Of a DNA stretch of 64,000 bases, positions 47,018-57,823 are shown in pieces; position 1 is the first letter of the stretch, and each line of letters opens with the position of its first letter. The notes under the pieces are model-generated. The model was not told the DNA's origin and searched no databases. It saw nothing but the letters and a program-made list of their open reading frames with translations. The stretch spans positions 25,402,281 to 25,466,280 of the forward strand of contig CM046338.1 in assembly GCA_025403435.1 (NCBI GenBank), in the 5' to 3' direction. The position numbers and the translations under genes were made by a program. This stretch comes from Artocarpus heterophyllus. Its lineage: Eukaryota > Streptophyta > Magnoliopsida > Rosales > Moraceae.

Positions 47018-48489
47018 CTAAGTGATTAAATACAGCAAATTTCGCATCCCCATAGCTTCCACATGCCTCTCGAAGACTCTCCCAGTAAGTGTCTTCGTAA
47101 ATGGATCATCTAAATTGTCCTCTGACGCAATCTTGCACACCGTGACATGCCTGCCCTCAACGAAGTCCTTTATCACATGATACTTCCGATCAATATGCTT
47201 ACTCTTCTTGTGAAATCTTGGTTCCTTAGCATTAGCTACCGCCTCACTGTTATCATAGTACAATGATACCGCTTTATCCATTCTAGGAACTACCTCAAGA
47301 TCCCTAAGAAACTTGCGGAGCCACACTGCTTCTTTCGAAGCATCACTAGCCGCCACATACTCGACCTGCATCATTGAATCCGAAGTGCAATCTTGCTTCG
47401 CACTTCTCCAACTGATGGCACCACCACCAAGAGTAAACACAAACCTCGAAGTCGATTTCCTAGAATCAAGACAGGATTGAAAATCAGAGTCAGTGTATCC
47501 TAGAGGAGTTAAGTCCTCGCCGGAATACACAAGCATATACCTCGAGTCCTTCTCAGGTACTTGAAAATATGCTTTACAGCAACCCAATGGTTCGATCCTG
47601 GATCCGCCTGAAATCAACTTACAATCCCGACCGCATAGCTAAGATCCGGTCGTGTGCAAAGCATGGCATACATGAGACTACCCACTGCTGAAGCACAAAG
47701 CACCTTCTTCATGTATTCTCTTTCTTCATAAGACTTTGGAGAGTCTTTCTTAGAAAGAGTAATTCCAGACCTAGATGGTTGCCCACCTTTCTTGGAATCC
47801 TACATTGCAAACCTCCTGAGAATTTTATTTATGTAGTCGGCCTGAGACAAAGCTATTATTTTGTTCTTCCTATCCCGAAAGATCTGGATACCAAGAACAA
47901 AATTAGCCTCACCTAAGTCCTTCATGTCAAACTGCTTGGTCAACTTTAATTTGACCGATGACAATGTCCCAATGTCATTGCCAATTAGCAGAATGTCATC
48001 TACATAGAGCAGCAGAAAAACCACCTTCGCATCCTTACTGTGTTTGTAAACACATGGTTCATCCACATTTTGTGAGAACCCGTAAGTCTTGATCACTTGA
48101 TCAAATCTTATGTTCCAAGAACGGGAAGCCTGCTTAAGTCCATAAATTGACTTCAGTAGCTTACAAACCTTACCCCCTTGACCCGTGACCTTGAACCCAT
48201 CTGGTTGTTCTATATAAATGGACTCATCAAGATAGCCATTTAGAAGAGCCGTCTTGACATCCATCTACCAAATCTCGTAGTAGAGAGCGACAACTATGGA
48301 CAAGAGAATACTGATGGACTTAAGCATGGCTACAGGCAAAAAGGTTTCCTCATAATCGATTCCTTCCTTTTGCGTATAACCTTTAGCTACTAGTCTAGCC
48401 TTAAAGGTTTTGACCTTTCCATCTACTCCTCTTTTCCTCTTGTAGATCCACTTACACCCTATGGGTTTTACCCCTTCAGGAAGATCCAC
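47018..48489 (-). pseudogene. copia interior 2: reverse transcriptase and RNase H
   Basis: RT from [20 protein letters not shown] (48489) to the catalytic YVDD at about 48000. It is broken by TAG at 48267-48265 (same site as interior 1) and TAG at 47802-47800 (the CAG of FAMQDSKK in interior 1). RNase H frames are shifted at about 47617-47625, then LGYTDSDFQSCLDSRKSTS, AISWRSAKQD and KHIDRKYHVI to the natural end MGMRNLLYLIT plus TAG at 47018. The 3' end is the best preserved of the three copies. Confidence 0.88.
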
Positions 48490-48495
48490 AAGCTC

Positions 48496-50100
48496 TCAGA
48501 CCCGATTAGTCTCCATAGATTTCATCTCTATGTTCATGGCCTCTATCCAGAGTCTTGAATCAACATCCTCCATAGCTTCTGCGTAAGTATAAGGATCCCT
48601 GTCATGTTCATCCGGTTCAGCCAATAAGACCTCCCCATTGAACATATACCTCTCAAGTTGACGCCTGATCCTCCCACTACGCCAAAGCCCCTGAGATTGT
48701 TGTTCAGGTTTTTTTGGTTTTTCTACACCGATCGGAATAGTTTCGTTCGGAACCTCCGGAGAGAACGGATCACCCCTTAACTCCTCAAGCACCACTTTGC
48801 TTTCAGTTTTAAAGTCGTTCATGTAACTCTCCCCAAGGAAAGTCGCATTAGTTGAAACCACGACTTTATTTTCCTTTGGGTTATAAAAATAACCCCCTTT
48901 AGTCCCTTTTGGATATCCTACAAACACGCAAACTTTTGAATGTGCTTCCAACTTTTTCGGATCCTTAAACAGGACATGAGCCAGACATCCCTATATGCGA
49001 ATATGGTTTAAGGATGTCTTCCTACTTGTTCAAAACTCGTGAGGAGTTTTAGGGACCGATTTTGATGGATCATTGTTCAAAAGATAACATGCGGTTTGTA
49101 GTGCATATCCCCAAAAGGATAAAGGCAGTGATGAATAACTCATCATGGACCTAATCATGTCCAACAAAGTCCTATTTTTTCTCTCCACTATGCCATTCTG
49201 CTGCTGAGTGCCCCGCGCAGTTAAATGGGATAAAATCCTACTCTCTTACAAGTGTCCCAAGAACACATCAGAAAGGTATTCTCCACCTCGATCAGATCGA
49301 AGTGCCTTTATGGGTCTACACAATTGCTTTTCCACTTTAGCCCGAAACTCCTTGAACTTGTCAAAAGTTTCACTTTTGTGGTGCATTAGGTACACATACC
49401 CATATCTTGAGTAATCGTCAATAAAGGTGACGAAGTACTCATACCCTCCTCGTGCCCGGATGTTTATCGGTCTGCAAACATCACTATGCACAAGTTCTAG
49501 AACCCCTTCGGCCCTATTGCCCTTAGACCTGAATGGTCTTTTGGTCATTTTACCCTCCAAACAAGATTCACATTGAGGTATAGATTCCACCTTTAAGTGA
49601 CTTAAAGGTCCATCCCTTACCAACCTTTGAATCCTATTCAGGTTAATATGACCAAGGCACAAATGCTAAAGATAAGTCTTATTAGAGTGAGAAGTTTTAA
49701 GTCTTTTAGAGTCATTATCATTTATCTCAACATTAGGCAATAAGTCCATCTTAGGTTTGATAAAATATAGATTATTTTGCATCCATTCAGAACAGATAAA
49801 AGATTTGTTTTTACGAATCACCACTTTTTCATTAAAAGATACAACGTAGGAGTCTTTAAATAAACAAGATACAGAAATTAAATTCCTTTTAAATTTAGGA
49901 ACATAAAAACAATCTTGCAAAAATAAATTCCTATAATTATCAAAATAAAGACGGACGTCTCCCACTGCTTCCGCTGCGACCAAGGATCCATCGCCCATCC
50001 GAAGCGTGAAGTCCTCATGTAGCAGACTTCTCGTTTCTTTGAACCCCTACAGAGAAACACAAACATAATTAGTTGCATCGAATCTATGACCCAAATGTTA
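48496..50100 (-). pseudogene. copia interior 2: protease and integrase
   Basis: The protease D-S-G is destroyed by a small deletion at about 50078-50084 (frame shift right after D-S). Pre-integrase: CLGHINLNRIQRLVRDGPLS and CESCLEGKMTKRPF. Core D in HSDVCRP (about 49480), D in LRSDRGGEYLSD (about 49305), a frameshift at 49246-49260, then E in NGIVERK. The C-terminal frame (48951-48496) runs to SMETNRV and ends at TGA 48498-48496, where interior 1 and the outer copy have TAG. Confidence 0.85.
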
Positions 50101-50129
50101 CAGGATTCCTCAACTAAACAAGTTTCTAA

Positions 50130-50968
50130 ATATAGAAGATCACACCTACCTCCTTTGGAAAGGAAGTCCTTGCAATGCTTCTTGATATGCCCGACCTTTC
50201 CATAGAAGAAGCACTTAAGCTTCTTTGGGTTCTTCTTCTTCTTCTTCTTGCTCTTGGTATTAGCAAGAACAAAAGACTTCCCATTCTTGGCCCGTTGCTT
50301 CTTTCCACTCCTAGAGTTAGGATTGGAACCAAAAGTAGCTACCATGTTGGCCTCACCCCCAGCAGGAGACTCCCTGATCAGCAGTTCAAACTCCTGTAAC
50401 TGTTTCATCAACTCTGTTAAGGTCATATCCCGTCTATTGCTTAAATTAAAAGTAGCTCTAAATGGAATAAATTCCTTAGACAGAGTCTCAAAGACCATAG
50501 TCATCGAGTTTCAGCATCGATGTCGGCTCCATTGGTTTGAGCCTCAGCGAGGTAACCCATGACCAACATCATGTGCTCCTTTACAGATGTCCTCGGTCTC
50601 TGTCTACACTTTAAGAGTTTCCGAAAATCCCCTTGCCGCTTTGTTGTGGCCTGGCCTCCAAACATGTCCTCAAGATTATCCAAGATCTGCTTTGTAGTCT
50701 CATAATCCTTATGTTGAGCCTGCAGCATGTTGTTCATGCTGGCCATTACATAGCAGCCGGCCTGATCATTAGCTTCTTTCCAACGATCATACGCTTGGAA
50801 TTGCTCATTACTTGAGTCTCCTGTAGGCTCGGGAGGACAAGGGGTTGTCAGTACATATTTCAGTTTCTCAAAGGACAGGACAATATCCAGGTTCCATTTC
50901 CAATCATTATAATTCTCACCGGTTAATTGGTTTTTGTCAAGTATCGATGATAAAGCGTTTTTAGACAT
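50130..50968 (-). pseudogene. copia interior 2: gag
   Basis: ATG at 50968: MSKNALSSILDKNQLTGENY, through LEDMFGGQATTKRQGDFRKL and MLVMGYLAEAQTNGADIDAE. A one-base deletion near 50503 shifts the frame; the next frame continues MTMVFETLSKEFIPFRATFN to a Lys-rich run and a zinc knuckle with its second Cys changed to Tyr (CFFYGKVGHIKKHC), so the knuckle should not bind zinc properly. Confidence 0.87.
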
Positions 50969-52632
50969 TTTCAATCTACAATAAAGAATCATATACTAAA
51001 CTTAAGCAGACATATAATAATAATTTAGTAAGATAACACAATCATGTAAAATCATACAAATGTGTTTATGTGTTAAAACCTTTAAAATATCACAACCTTA
51101 CAACGATAATTCCCAACTCAGAATTCAACAAGCTCCTAGGGGAGTCATGCGAAATTCAATCAGGAACACGGATCCCCTCCTGATTAATATATGCCATCCA
51201 GGACCCATATGATCCAACATATATTAATAATCGTTTCTTTGGCCATTAATTTTATTAACAGAGCTCCTAGGGGAGGTTAATAATAAAATTAACGTGAGTG
51301 TATAACCATCGTTTTAATATTTTATTCATGATTTATAATCACCACCTAGGGGTGTGCAACCATAAATCATACTAAAATACCTTATCCTTTCAGAGATCCA
51401 ATCTGGTACATGATAGAAATCCCTTCCTAGGGGTCGGGACCACCATGTTTTGCCTATGGACCAACGATGGAGGCCTTAGATCCTCTCTTCGAAAATCTTC
51501 TCCCACTCAATCTTTTGAAATCAAGGTTTTATTTTAAGAATATGCATGAACAATTTTAATATGAGCGGCACTCCCTATTCTATATGACATGTTATCAATA
51601 TTCATGGTAAATCATATTGTAATGCAAACAAGCAAAGCAATCAAGCAAAGCTACAAGCAAAATAATAACAACCGTAATATTATGGTTCCACCCTAGAGAA
51701 TAGAAAACTTAGATTACAAGAGAATAATCGAAACATTTATTGATTCTTCATCCTTTAATCCTTAAGCTGTATCCTTCCTCAAGTAATATCCATCTTCAAG
51801 CGTTCAATCCCGTATGAATCAAATACTTCATATTTCCGGTCATATCCAAATTTAATGTTTCTCATAATCATCCCAAAAATAAAATTAAAACTGCACCGAA
51901 AAATTGCACCTTTTTTGGAAACTTTTTCTAGCTCTCGGTCGGCAGGCCGATCTTGGTGATCGGCTTGCCGGTCATGTTTCATCGGCATGCCGATCTATGA
52001 AGGTTTGGCCTGTCAAACTGAAGGTTCGGCCTGCCGGTAGAGACAGCCAATTTCTGCCCCACTGACGGCCTGTCTGACCACACGTCCGGCCTGCCGATCT
52101 GTGACCATCGGCCTGCCGAACTGAAAGTTCGGCATGCCGACGGAGCAAAAATTGCCATTCCAGAAAATACAATTTTAATACAATTCATCAATTTTATTTT
52201 TAATAATTTAAAAACATAAAATTAGAGACTCAGGAAATACCTAGAGGCACTATCATCATTCTTCTAGATCCGTCTTCTCCAGATAATTATTTGATTACAA
52301 AATTTTTACAAATTTAAAATAAATAATAATTCCTAGATGGAGATAATAGTCCGCCATCTAATTATATGAAAAACCTAGATACACATTCTAACCTCTAAGG
52401 AACCATAACCGGTATAAATTAATTAATTAATTAATAAATAATTAAACAACGATTTAATCAACCATAATTAATTCATAAACATTCACCACATAATCCATGA
52501 TAACATATATAATTTATAAAAACCTAGAGTGCCAACTCTCTATAAAATTCAATCCAAGCATAAGAGAGATGAAGATCACAAAATTTATGCACATAACATG
52601 ATCACAAACTTGTAAATTTATGTAAAAACCAT
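50969..52632 (-). other. copia interior 2: leader with hairpins and palindromes
   Basis: Hairpins on +: CTCC-TAGG-GGAG at 51133-51144 and 51264-51275, CACC-TAGG-GGTG at 51343-51354, TTCC-TAGG-GGTC at 51424-51435. The palindrome array lies at 51937-52143. PBS at 52633-52645 (minus TGATATCAGAGCC, one change). No coding content. Confidence 0.75.
51937..52143 (-). repeat. palindrome array in leader of interior 2
   Basis: Units GTCGGCAGGCCGATC, GATCGGCTTGCCGGTC, ATCGGCATGCCGATC, GTTCGGCCTGCCGGT, CCGGCCTGCCGATC, ATCGGCCTGCCGAACTG and GTTCGGCATGCCGAC, mostly 20-23 bp apart. Best preserved of the leader arrays. Confidence 0.85.
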
Positions 52633-52647
52633 GGCTCTGATATCAAT

Positions 52648-54679
52648 TATTGGAAAAACAATGCGTAGCGGAATTTTATAATTTTTCATCAGAGTAATTT
52701 CGAAAACACAAGTCTGACATGCTATATGTATAAATTAGACAGATCTTACTAACCTCTGTGTGCCGAAGAACCTCCACAACCTGTGTAAAGAAGTAACGCT
52801 CCAGAAGAGCATCAACCAACTGGTTTCTTTGCTATTCTCTATCCACAACCGGAGTGAGTGTGGGCTCACACGTACAGCTCTTCCACCGGTGACTCTCCTT
52901 CCAACCAATAGAGAGAACCCAAAGCTAGTGTTCTTGATTTGTGAACAAAAGCTCTCAAGGAGTTTTCAGATGCTTACTAGAAGAGTATCACTCTTAATCT
53001 TTCAATTGATCTGAGTAAATCATGAGACTCACTCCCTTTATATAGCTATTGGTCTTGGGGTCAGTCCTTATCAGATTAGGTCTCAAAAACTCGAAACAGA
53101 ATCAAGTTCAGATCAATACCTGATAAGATCAGCGTGAAAATGCGTAATCTTATCACTCGTTGATCGGCAAGCCGAACAGCCTGATCGACAGGCCGAACAG
53201 GCCCCATCGGTAGGCCGAACACGTCATTCGGCAGGCCGAACTCCCGCGAAAATATCTCCGCGAATCTTTTATTTTCCACCCGAGTGTCTATAGGATAAAG
53301 TCTCAGTTTTGATTCAAATAACCTAATAGAAAAGTTATCTGATCAAAACAAACCTTATCAAGATAATCTCTAAGAAAATAAATCAATTCACAATAATTCT
53401 ACAAGTTTATCTTGATCTAATTTATCCAAAATTAAATCAACTGACAAACAGAGAAGAATTATCTGATCGCAATAATTCAACATGTTTATCTTGAACTAAT
53501 TTCTTACAAAATTAATTCAACCGATAAACAAACATAAATTATTCAATTCTTTCAAATTTTAAACCAATATGATAAATCCGACATAAGTCACCAATTATTG
53601 GAAAAGCACGCCGTGTCGTTATAGGATTTTGTGAGCTAGCAAAGGGGACCAAAATAGACCTATAAAGTTCAAGCTCACGATAATTATGAAACCCAATATC
53701 TCAGATATACATTTCACAATTATCAACTCTAACGCTACTCCACTAAAAGCTTGGAGCTGCACTCTCGAACTTTATAGAATTACGAAGCTCGTATAGCTAA
53801 GTCTCCATGACATATCATAGTGTATCGTATCCCCATATGAAAATCCATAATCGGCTTAAGGACAAGTTCTGTCTTACCTTCCCGATTATTTTTATCTTAC
53901 GTTCCATTATCTCACGATCAGAAAACTTACTATCAAAGATAGTATACCATTTAGTCACACCTATGTATCCAAATGGTTGAGCACTCCAGTTTTCCAATTA
54001 CAGGACAACGTATATAAGAGGATATCATTACTCCTAAAGATGAGCTATGGATTCTATATCTATGAATAACAAGTCTACGCTATCAAGAGTCATGCCTCCA
54101 ACGTACCGGCATGCATACCACTATTGAGATGTGGGTGTCACCCTTTGGTATATCAAAAGACACAAGTCGAGACAATGGGCCCACTATTCATCTCAGGATT
54201 AAGATACAATACAAATGATTGTCTAAAGTGAATCGATTTGCTAAGACAGAATTATTAATCAAAATCAATTCACTTTATGTCCCGATCCAACACATCGTCA
54301 CCTTTGACAACGCGCCAATGTTTCTATTCATGGAGTCCAACTCCGATGGTCAAGACAAACCATCTCCCAAAAGGGATATAGACAATATAACAATCTTTAC
54401 ATGAATAAAGCACCTAACTTTATTCCCTCGATTGCTGATCATATGTTTTAGACTGTCACCTTAAGAATCGTGTCTTCTGCATAATCAGTCCATCGTATGC
54501 CCAATTCTTAAGGTTTAGACTAACAGTCTCAGACTACTATTTGCTTAACATATATTCAACAAATATGAACGTAAAGAGGACAAGAATTGATATATATATT
54601 AATGAATAAATTCTTCATTGATAAAAATGTCTCTAAAAACGCATTACATTTTTACTCCTTAGGGCATACATGTCTAACA
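52648..54679 (-). repeat. copia LTR B3 (5' LTR of array)
   Basis: 2032 bp, starts TATTGGAAAAACAATG (TG changed to TA) and ends CATGTCTAACA. TATA box TATATAAA at about 53036-53045; palindromic units at 53160-53245 with 20-23-bp spacing (TCGGCAAGCCGAAC, TCGACAGGCCGAAC, TCGGTAGGCCGAAC, TTCGGCAGGCCGAAC). Confidence 0.9.
53160..53245 (-). repeat. palindrome array in copia LTR B3
   Basis: Four units, the last being a perfect TTCGGCAGGCCGAA. Together they lie about 115-200 bp upstream of the TATA box. Confidence 0.85.
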
Positions 54680-54922
54680 GATCTTATAATTTAGACCACC
54701 ACCTTAAAAATCATGTCTTCTGCATAATCTGTCCATCGTATGCCCAATTCTTAAAGGTTTAGACCGACAGTCTTAGACTTTTGCTTGCTTAACATACATT
54801 CAACAAATATTAACATAAAGAGGACAAGATTTGGTATATAAATAATGAATAAATTCTTTATTGATAAAAATGTCTCCAAAAACTTATCACATTTTTACTC
54901 CTTATGGCATACATGTCTAACA
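54680..54922 (-). repeat. extra 243-bp copia LTR end
   Basis: Directly after the complete end of LTR B3 (TCTAACA, 54679), the text restarts inside the LTR (GATCTTATAATTTAGACC) and runs to a second TCTAACA at 54922, where the target duplication begins. Its variants (AAAGGTTTAGACCGACAGTC) follow the subtype of the outer element and element 0, not that of B1-B3 (TAAGGTTTAGACTAACAGTC). Confidence 0.9.
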
Positions 54923-56369
54923 CTTGCCCCATTGGCAAGCCGAACCTGAGGATTGGCATGCCAAATTATCGATAAAAATCTCTACGAATCTTTTATTTTC
55001 CACCTGAGATTCTATAAGATAAAGTTTTAGTTTTCATGCAAATAACCTAATAAAAAAGTTATCTAATTAAAACAACTTTATCTAGATAATCTCTAGGAAA
55101 ATAAATGAATTCCTGATAATTCAATAAGTTTATCTTAAATTAATTCAAAATTAATTCAAAATTAATCCAACCGATAAACAAACATGAATTATCTGATCCT
55201 GATAATTCAACAACTTTATATTGAATTAATTTAACCAGTAAACAGACATGAATTATTTTATTTTACCAAATTTCAGCCAATCTGATAAATGACATAAGTC
55301 ACCAATTATTAGAAAAGCACGCTGTATCGTTACAGGATTTTTGTGAGCTAGCAAAGGGTCAAGCTCTTGATAATTATAAAACCCAACATCCTGGATATAC
55401 ATTTCTTAATTATCAAGTCCAACGCTACTCCATTAAAAGCTTAGAGCTGCACTCTCGAACTATATAGAATTACGAAGCTCGTGTAGCTAAGTCTCCATGA
55501 CATATCATTATGTATCGTATCCCCATAAGATTATCCATAATCGGCTTAAGGATAAATTCTGTCTTACCTTCCCGATTACTTTTATCATACGTTCCATTAT
55601 CTCACCATCCAAAAACTTACCATCCAAAGATGGTATACCATTCGATTACACCTATGTATCCAAATGGTTGAGCGCTCCAATTTTTCAATTACAAAATAAT
55701 GCATATAAGAGGATATCACTACTCCTACAGAGGAGCTATGGATTCTATATCTATGACTAACAGGTCTACGCTATCAAGCGTCATGCCTCTAACGAACTGG
55801 CATGCATACCACTATTAAAATATGGGTGTCACCCTTTGGTACATCAAAAGACACAAGTCAAAACAACAAACCCACTATTCATCTCAGAATTATGATACAA
55901 TATAAATGATTGTCTAAAGTGAATCGATTTGCTGAGAGAGAATTATTAATCCAAATCAATTCACTTTATGTCCCGATCCAACACATCGTCACCTATGACA
56001 ATGTGCCAATGTTTCTATTCATGGAGTCCACCTCTGATTGCCAAGACAAACCATCTCCCAATAAGGATATAGACAACATAACAATCTTTACATGAATAAA
56101 GTGCTCAACTTTATTCCCTTGTTTGCGGATCTTATGATTTAGACCGTCACCTTATGAATCGTGTCTTTCACATAATCTGTCCATCATATGCCCAATTCTT
56201 AAAGGTTTAGACCGACAATTTTAGACTTTTGTTTGCTTAACATACATTCAACAAATATGAACATAAAGAGGACAAAATTTGGTATATGAAAATAAATAAA
56301 TTCTTTATTGATAAAAATGTCTCCAAAAACATGTTACATTTTTACTCCTTAGGGCATACACGTCTAACA
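54923..56369 (-). repeat. outer copia 3' LTR, part 2
   Basis: Continues the LTR broken at 37423, from CTTGCCCCATTGGC to CACGTCTAACA, followed by the PPT at 56370. With part 1 it makes a complete 2.0-kb LTR collinear with 61932-63950. Confidence 0.9.
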
Positions 56370-56385
56370 ATCTCCCATTTGCACT

Positions 56386-57811
56386 AAGTGAGTAAATGTG
56401 ATATGTCACGCGTCCCCATGGCCTTGATAGTCCATAATGTCCTCTGACATGATCAAACATATTCCACATTTTCATTGTAACATATTTGCTTTCAAGGAAG
56501 TCCTTTATTACATGATACTTCCGATCAGTATGCTTAGTCTTCTTGTGAAAGCATTAGCTACCATCGTACTGTTATCACAGTGCAGTGATACCGCCTTATC
56601 CATACCAAGAACTACCTCAAGATCCCCAAGGAACTTGCAAAGCCACATTGCTTCTTTCGAAGCATCACTAGCTGCCACATACTCAGCCTCCATCGTTGAA
56701 TCTGAAGTGCAATCTTGCTTCACACTTCTTCAACTGATGGCACCGCTGCCCAGAGTAAATACAAAACCTGAAGTCGATCTTCTAGATTCAAAACAAGATT
56801 GAAAATTTAAGTCAGTATATTCTAGAGGAGTTAAGTCCTCACATGAATGCACAAGCATATACCCTCGAGTCCTTCTTAGGTACTTGAAAATATGCTTAAG
56901 CACAACCCAATGGTTCGATCCCGGATCCGCCTAAAATCGACTTACAATCCCGACTGCATAACAAATATCAGATCATGTGCAAAGCTTGGCATACATGAGG
57001 CTACCTACTGTCGAAGCATAAGGCATCTTCTTCATGTATTCTCTTTCTTCCTCAAACTTTGGAGAGTCTTTCTTAAAAAGAGTAATTTCAGACCTAAATG
57101 GTTGCCCACCTTTCTTGGAATCCTACATTGCAAACCTCCTGAGAATTTTATCTATGTAGCCGGCTTATGACAAAGCTCTCATTTTGTTCTTCCTATCCCG
57201 AAAAATCTAGATACCGAGAACAAAATTAGACTCACCCAAGTCCTTCATGTCAAACTACTTAGTCAACCATAATTTGATAGATGACAACGCTCCAATGTCA
57301 TTGCCAATTAGTAAAATGTCATCTACATGGAGCAGTAGAAAAACCACCTTCCCATTCTTAATATGTTTGTACACATATGGTTCATCTACATTTTGTGAGA
57401 ACCCAAAGTCTTGATCACTTGATTAAATCTTATATTCCAAGAACAGGATGCCTGCTTAAGTCCATAAATTGACTTTAGCAGCTTACAAACCTTGCCCTCT
57501 TGACCCTTGGCCTTGAACCCGTTTGGTTGCTCCATATAGATGGACTCATCAAGATAGCTATTTAAAAAAGCCGTCTTGACATCCATCTGTCAAATCTCAT
57601 AGTCGAGAGCAGCGACTATGGACAAGGGAATCCAAATGGACTTAAGCATGGCTACAGGCGAAAAGGTTTCCTCGTAATCGATTCTTTCCCTTTGCGTATA
57701 ACCCTTAGCTACAAGTCTAGCCTTAAAGGTTTCGACCTTTCCATCCACTCCTCTTTTCCTCTTGTAGATCCACTTACACCCTATGGGTTTTACCCTTTCA
57801 GGAAGATCCAC
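56386..57811 (-). pseudogene. outer copia: reverse transcriptase and RNase H
   Basis: RT from [20 protein letters not shown]; a TGA at 57592-57590 where the TGG of EIW is expected; then MDVKTAFLNSYLDESIYMEQ, a frameshift near 57405, and the catalytic motif changed from YVDD to HVDD (about 57320). TAG at 57125-57123 is shared with interior 2. RNase H keeps KQDCTSDSTMEAEYVAASDA and LHCDNS but has a deletion at about 56548 and a diverged end. More decayed than the nested copies. Confidence 0.85.
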
Positions 57812-57823
57812 AAGCTCCTAGAA

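Larger units (their letters stand above)
37424..54922 (-). mobile_element. tandem copia array LTR-int-LTR-int-LTR(+tail)
   Basis: Three LTRs (37424-39441, 45067-47003, 52648-54679), two complete-length interiors (39442-45066, 47004-52647) and a 243-bp extra LTR end (54680-54922), all in minus orientation. The flanks are cttgt (37419-37423) and cttgc (54923-54927), 4 of 5, across the whole array. There are no target duplications at the inner junctions: the middle LTR joins a PPT on one side and a PBS on the other. This fits one insertion later lengthened by unequal recombination between LTRs. Confidence 0.9.

Noticed and set aside
50175..50562. Plus-strand frames of 74-104 codons at 50175-50399 and 50248-50562 (and 42500-42828)
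   Set aside because: Antisense shadows of the copia gag, created by the AAG/CTT repeat.
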